Shown here: in pieces, positions 57,801 to 64,000 of the stretch | Layout: the number at the start of each line of letters is the position of its first letter | How positions within the stretch are numbered: the first letter of the stretch is position 1 | From: Chrysoperla carnea | Taxonomy: Eukaryota; Arthropoda; Insecta; Neuroptera; Chrysopidae | Assembly (NCBI RefSeq): GCF_905475395.1 | Contig: NC_058338.1 | Coordinates: 47,155,935-47,219,934 of the forward strand | Length of the DNA stretch: 64,000 nucleotides | Direction: 5' to 3' | Notes under the pieces: generated by a model | The model's database searches: none | What the model was told of the DNA's origin: nothing | What the model saw: the letters and a program-made list of their open reading frames with translations, nothing else | Position numbers and translations under genes: made by a program

Positions 57801-60800
57801 GTAGACGATTCCGCCCACTATTTTTACCTGCAAGGAAAGTTAAGAATAAATTTAGATGTATACTCTCGGAAGACTCGTTCATTATTTTCACTCATATAAT
57901 TTAAAAACAAGGGTTACGGTAAATGGAACAGTTTTTTTGATTTTTTTGAATTTTCACTTTCGATTAGTATATTTTATATTTGCCATTTGATCCAAAAGTC
58001 TAAATTATTTTGGAAAATTCCTGTGCAATATTCACAGCAGTAATGTTATTATTAAAAATTTTTTCTATTAACCAACTAATACTTTTAAATCAAAATTTTT
58101 GTATGTTTAATTTTTAAGATTATTTTAACTAAAACCAATCCATATCAGATTTATTATCAATCATCGCTTAAGTATCGTTATTTTATCCTAAAAAACAGCT
58201 TAAACACGCTTCAATTAATTTTATTCTAATTTACTATGGTTAAAGCCTCATTTACATCTGCCAAGTTAGAATATACTTTTTATTGAAGAGAACTAAAAAG
58301 TAGAAAATACAACATTCATTTCATGAAAAGGTTTACAAATTTTTTTGGAATCATTCGAGTTCTTCACAAACTTTTATTAATTACTAGCTAAAAATACAAT
58401 TAACCAGCCAATGTATTCTAGAGTACTGATTTCAAAAAATTAAAAAAAAATTTTTCTAACTTTTGATAATTTTGATAACAAGTTTTTCTGACTTTTGAAT
58501 ATTTTGAGGTACTGAATGTAAATTAGGCTTTAGGAATCTAAAATGTGATGAAGTTAATTAGAAGAAAAATGTTTTCTATTATTGCTTTAGGGTATTCCTG
58601 GCTTTAATATATTTAGCTTACAGAATCTAGATTCATGGTCTATGGGAACGAATCCTGACTCACTACCGTCTTTTTTGGTAAGAAATTATAAATTTTTTTA
58701 AATTTTATACGTTTTTTTCTAATCAATAATTTGTTTAAGCATATATCTCAAACCATATCACGCCTAATATTATAATACTAATTTTTTTGTAAATCGGAGG
58801 CTTTGGACTGAAATAATACAGTCTATGTCTGAGGCCACAGCTTTCAGTTCTTTCTAAGATAATCAAGTTCGTTTCACTTCATTATTAATTGGGCTTCGTC
58901 AAATTATTTATGGATTGTATATTAAAACGACTTTGGTGATCATCTCATCATATCAAATCGTGTTACATTATTATTATTCAACTTTATTGTTATTAATCCT
59001 TCCGCTCTATTTGTGCGTGAGTTAATGTCGGACTGTGTTTAGGCTTGTGATAGCCTTAGTGTGGTGCACCTCCGCTAATGGTTTATTGCGACACGGCAAC
59101 AATACCATCTCGCATCTTTATTAAAATATGTTAATAACGCCTTTCATTTAAACACCTCCAATTTCCTATGTCAGTGTACTCAATCATTAGTCAGTCTTTT
59201 TCTTGCAACAGCGCCGCTTTGAGAAAATATAGACAAATTTTATTTGAATATTCACAATGTAATTAAATTTTTAATCAGATGTCTTAAATGATTACAGTGC
59301 GTGATCTCTGAAAGATATATGAATTCTTACTCAAAATATTCAAATATTTTTAATTCTCTAGCTAAAAATTATTTAAGTATTATATTCACCTTCTATAAAG
59401 CCTTTATACTAAAGCTAGTGCCTCAAGATTCTATATTTATATTTATTTGGGCGCTTCAGCGGTTTTAATCATTACTACATTCGATCACCCTAAAATTAAT
59501 TGTATTTATAGTTAAATGAGTCAAAGTATCTCCATTACTATTATTAAGTCTGAAATACATTATACATCAACCCTCTGAAACGTACAAATTTTTACCGACT
59601 ATAATAACTTAAGCTATGATTGAAAGATACAAAAATTTTATTTAAAAAAAATGGATGTGCCAATTAAAAATTAGTTTGTGTGAGGTAATCATTGAAAAAA
59701 TATGTGCAATTTCATTCGTGTCAAGAGATTGGCCCATTTTAAAATATAACGTCTCAAAGGTCTTATTTGTAAGATAGACTACAAATGTATCCAACGCACG
59801 TGTCTAATCTTTTGTGACAAAAGACCGATGCCAGATTTAATTGTAGTGTTATAGATTTTAAAATTCCGTTGATATGATATGTAAACAAAAGCGTCTACAA
59901 TTTATACATTAGGGACCTTTCCAAAATTTTTACATTTATACAAGAAGAGAATTATTCTTTAACTAATAAGTCTCGCAAAAACAGAGGCTTTCTTTGGCAT
60001 TGAGTGATGGTACGAGTTATCATAATATTCGATTTAGATTTTAGTTAAAAATAACCCCTTTTTATCTTTTTAAAGAAATCAAAGAATAGTGTTATTGAAG
60101 AGTAATAAAACAATATTTTATTATCTACACTTAGTATAGCAGACCGTCACAAACAACATAACTAACGTAAAAGAGGGCTAAAAATTTACGTATTTGTATC
60201 ACATCATCAATGATTGGTCCCTACATTTGTTTAGATATTAGTCACCGGCAGGACTCGAAATATTTACAATTTACATTCATAATAAAAACAATTTTTATAA
60301 AATTTATCACATTTCTACTTTTATATAAACAATTAGGAAACATAACTTAAATAGTAATAAATATAACCCCTCAGTGTCTGTCAAATCAATTCAGTGATAA
60401 AGTGGAGCGAAGCGTTTTTTCCAATTTCTTATACCCAGGAAAATATAAGGTTTTTGGATCATAAATAGATATTTCGATAAAATAGGGATATTATCAGTAA
60501 TAATAGTTCATTTCAATTACGATTCATTTTTGTTTCAAGTAAGCATTAATAAGATAGGCAAATATAACGTTACTTTTTTGATATTTTGCCTGAAACAAAA
60601 ACTAACCGTAAATTAATATAAATATGTGTCTTTCGGAGAATAGTAAAAAAATATGAATCGAATTATCTTAATTTATGAGGCGAATTTTCAATTATTGAGT
60701 GGTCTTCTTGAACTTGAATATGCTATTGAGTATATCAAGTATAAAAAATCAGATATTTTGAATTTAGTGAGTTTTTACCATAGAAGTATTTGGTTTTTAC

Positions 60801-61270
60801 TAAATACTACACTTTTGAATAATATGCTTTTGTAAAGCATTAATATTTCAAAATTACGTTTTGTAAACAAATAATGAAATAGCGTTGAAAGTAAATGTTT
60901 AAGAATTGTATTTAAAAGACAAGGATCAATTTAGTATCACTTTGTGATTTTGAAAGAGTTATTCAAATACAAAAAAAAAACTTTACCTATACTTGTGGAT
61001 GCTATTAACCGTTGGGTCAAATATTGGTAGAAATATGTTCAGTGTATTAGCTTTAATAGTATGAAATTACACTGAACAGTAAATTTACATCGAATTGTCG
61101 AGAATAGAAATCTTATCTTATACATGAAATGATAATAAGCGCTCGACATGAAATGACAATGAACGCTTACTGGAAATATTATCAACCAAACGCAATAAAA
61201 GCACCACAATTGATCGCAATTATTCCATTTAACTTTTTGTTTAAACCTCGCACGTTTTGAATCTTATATG
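54847..61270. other. Ptpmeg 3'UTR, then non-coding stretch
   Basis: The Ptpmeg 3'UTR must begin here; candidate AATAAA signals occur from about 55364 onward, but its end is not clear. Beyond it I recognise no gene: frames are at most 77 codons and unlike known proteins. A GC-richer patch near 59000-59115 may be an element remnant. Confidence 0.6.
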
Positions 61271-61756
61271 AAACTAGCTGTGAACTACCCGCTTTGCTGG
61301 GCAACATCCCCACTTGCACCCCTCCCTCCACATTTCCTTGCGTGGGATAACAGTTTTGTAATGTACACGTCATGCTCTTTTATTTGATACCCCACTTAGG
61401 TATATTTGTAAATATTCGATAATTCCTTCCCTCTTTCTCGCTTCACCTTTCTACCCTCCGAAGGTTAAAAGTAGACAAAAACAATATATCTTTGAAGCTG
61501 GTTGTATATCGTGTCAATATTTGAGCTTAATCGATGCACAACTTTTTTAGTTTTTGAAGCATATCCCTTTCAACCCCTATTTCAACCCCTTACTCTACTA
61601 TAATATGGATTTATTAATAAAAACCTTCCTCTTGAATCACTCTCTCTATTAAAAAAAACCGCATCAAAATCCGTTGCGTAGTTTTAAAGATTTAAGTGTA
61701 CATAGGGACATAGGGACAGAAAAAGCGACTTTGTTTTATAATATGTAGTGATAGTG
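61271..61756 (+). repeat. Interspersed repeat family B, copy 2
   Basis: Shares its start ('ctagctgtgaactacccgct') and last 130 bp ('accttcctcttgaatcact' through 'gactttgttttataatatg') with copy 1 at 46561-46862. It has about 180 bp more in the middle, so copy 1 is probably internally deleted. Confidence 0.75.
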
Positions 61757-64000
61757 ATAATACTTAAAACTGATAGGTTTAATCGACTATATGTCGAAAA
61801 ATTGCCGAGGCCATGAGAACTATTTATCAGGAAGATGCAAAGAACATTTCCATATGAATTTTTAGGACTTTGACCGAAAGCTATTACCCTCTTAAAACTG
61901 CTGAATTCTTTCTTCGTCATTTTCGCTAGGTATTCAAATATAAATATTTTAAAAATATGATTGTAGGGGAGGTACTGTAGGATTGACAATAAATATATTC
62001 AGACCACAGACATAGAAAAGAAATGAAATTTAAGGCCATAGATATAGGAAAAAGAAATTTCTTATATCTATGATCCCGACAGTAATTTAAAGCTCTTATT
62101 ATTCGCTCGCTCCATTTTACAATATTTTAACTGTCGTAACTGTTGAAACTTAGCTAGAATGAATAAAAATAGTAAAAGTATTTATGATCTCAAAAACAAA
62201 CAATTTATTATTTATTTATACTATGATTACTGTGTAAGTTACTTATATTTTGATTAACAATATTTTAATGTGTAGAACAAGATTTTAAAATTCAGTTTGA
62301 TTTTTTCATTCAATGTGAACTAAAAAAAATATTTTTGTGCTGTGAACCTCTTATTTATATTTATTAATTTGAATAAAGCATGTAATAACTCCTTACGTAA
62401 TGTTTTAAATATTTATTTATATTGGAACCAGGCCTGTGGCCATAAAATTCTTTTCAGCCTTTTGTTGCCATTATTATATAAAAAAATTAAAATTTTTTTA
62501 AAGGCAATTAGGTTTTATTTAACATAATGGTAAAAAGTAAATAATAATGAACTAAATTCTGAAAGATGGAAAAGGGGAAAACCTTGGGAAAATTTTTCTA
62601 TGAGTCAGGTGAGTAGATCATACAGGGTGCCTAAAACTACCGCGTTAGAAGACCAGAATGATGTGGAGATGAAATTCAATTGGCGTTTTTGATTAACATG
62701 TTAAAAGGATAAAAACTCAAGAATTATTCGAACTTTAAAATTATTAATTTCAAGATGATCGTATAAGAAAATGTACTTTCTTGTTGAAAGGGCGTTTTAT
62801 TTGAATACTTTCTCTGGCTACGCATCTGATTGATATCGAAAAAACATTAAACGCTTAAACTATCCACGGGAAAATAAACAGGATAATTCAATTGAATAAG
62901 ATAATATTCTTCAAGGATAAAGTGGTGGGCGTAGAAGTATTTTTTTGGTGCAAATGATAATTATAGAAATTCCCCATTCCATTAAATTTGTGTCAGCGAT
63001 ATGTAGCCCCTCCATAACAATCGATTTTCAAATTTTGAAACTTGTTGAATTTATGACTTCAAACTCGAAGTTTGTGATAATCGAAATTCTTACAAATACA
63101 ATTTTTATAAAAGCTAAAAGAATATGAATAAAAAGGTACTAAATTAGATTCATTTATTCTGGGAGCTACAATAAACTAGTAACCGCTTCAAAACTATTAA
63201 CTATATTTGAGAGGAAAAAAGGGTAAATATCATTTTAGTTAAATTAAAAAAAAATTAAAGACACATATATGTTAATTTAAAGCTAGAATTGTTTTTGCAA
63301 ATAAAATGAATAGTTTTAAAATTGCTTATGTAGCAAAAATTTTCGCAAGCTTAAAGCCTATTGAGTGGTACCAACTTAATATTCAAATAAATAAAAAATT
63401 AAACTAGTAAACAGATGGCATAACTAGATATTGTATGAACGTCAAATCATAACTAGTTGTGAACCATTGTCAGTTTTATAAAAATATTCGTGTGTGTTAA
63501 TTTACATTGTAAGTGAATATTTTGTTAATTGTAAGTACTTGTTTAAAAAAATTCATTAACTAATAAAATTTAATATATAAATATGAATCGAAATTCTAAA
63601 TGAGAATTTAACTAACTGTCAACTTGGGTATCTGTCATGTAAATATATCAAAATGGCCGTTTTATCTGAAAAATATTTCATATTCTTTAAATGTATATTT
63701 TAAATCATATTTTTCTTACAATTTTCACAAAATTTATCCTGTAATGGAATACTATGATTAATTTGGGGTAATTTTTTGATGTAGTTGACATTGTGTGTCT
63801 GATCATGCTGAATTCTGATGTCATTGATTTGGGCGACAGACGGATGCCTTCAATATTGATCGGCTTGGAGTCGTCGTCTGTTATGAGAACATTTGTAACT
63901 GCTATACGAAAATGTTATTTCAAGAGAAAATTCAATTCGAAAAATTCATTAAACTAATCCATGATTTCATATGCCTTAAAATATATTTTCCTAATTATTA
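61757..64000. other. Non-coding stretch to window end
   Basis: AT-rich with no gene recognised. 'acagggtgcctaaaac' at 62622 looks like a possible transposon end, but no inverted partner was found. Confidence 0.6.

Noticed and set aside
58600-58680. Possible tRNA-like B box 'gggaacgaatcc'
   Set aside because: The flanking bases do not form a T-stem and no other tRNA arm is present.
61182-61373. 63-codon minus-strand frame
   Set aside because: Lies over the start of a family B repeat and has no known match.

Overview
The window is AT-rich nuclear DNA from an insect. I can read five protein-coding genes, most of them split by introns, set in long non-coding stretches full of degenerate interspersed and foldback repeats. 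The proteins match well-known animal families, and the first gene has sequence hallmarks of the insect gene alan shepard (shep). I cannot place the order or species from this DNA. There is no prokaryotic-style operon, phage, CRISPR or rRNA.

Layout, left to right. (1) 1-8227: non-coding DNA, probably intron or upstream region of shep, packed with repeats including three palindromic (foldback) elements within 456-2077. (2) 8228-20812, plus strand: the 3' five exons of a shep/RBMS-type RNA-binding protein with two RRM domains. Its large introns hold a 623-bp foldback element and a 507-bp element with terminal inverted repeats. (3) 20813-32829: shep 3'UTR, then about 12 kb with no recognisable gene. 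(4) 32830-38252, plus: WDR12, complete in six exons, encoding 423 residues (ribosome biogenesis). (5) 39489-42878, minus: phosphopantothenoylcysteine decarboxylase (PPCDC), complete in three exons, 190 residues (coenzyme A synthesis). (6) 42904-43170, minus: COX19, one exon, 88 residues (cytochrome oxidase copper delivery). Its stop lies only 25 nt before the PPCDC start on the same strand. (7) 44957-54846, plus: a FERM-PDZ tyrosine phosphatase (Ptpmeg/PTPN4 type), complete in ten exons, 897 residues. (8) 54847-64000: 9 kb with no recognisable gene and one more interspersed repeat.

These are housekeeping and neuronal genes with no evident shared pathway. WDR12 and PPCDC converge, COX19 and PPCDC are in tandem and may share a transcript, and COX19 and Ptpmeg diverge. 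I see no convincing undescribed biological system. The points most worth checking are the COX19-PPCDC tandem arrangement, the alternative donor that adds 11 residues between the shep RRMs, and the families of foldback elements. All exon coordinates were read by eye from reading frame, splice dinucleotides and protein family resemblance, without any alignment program.
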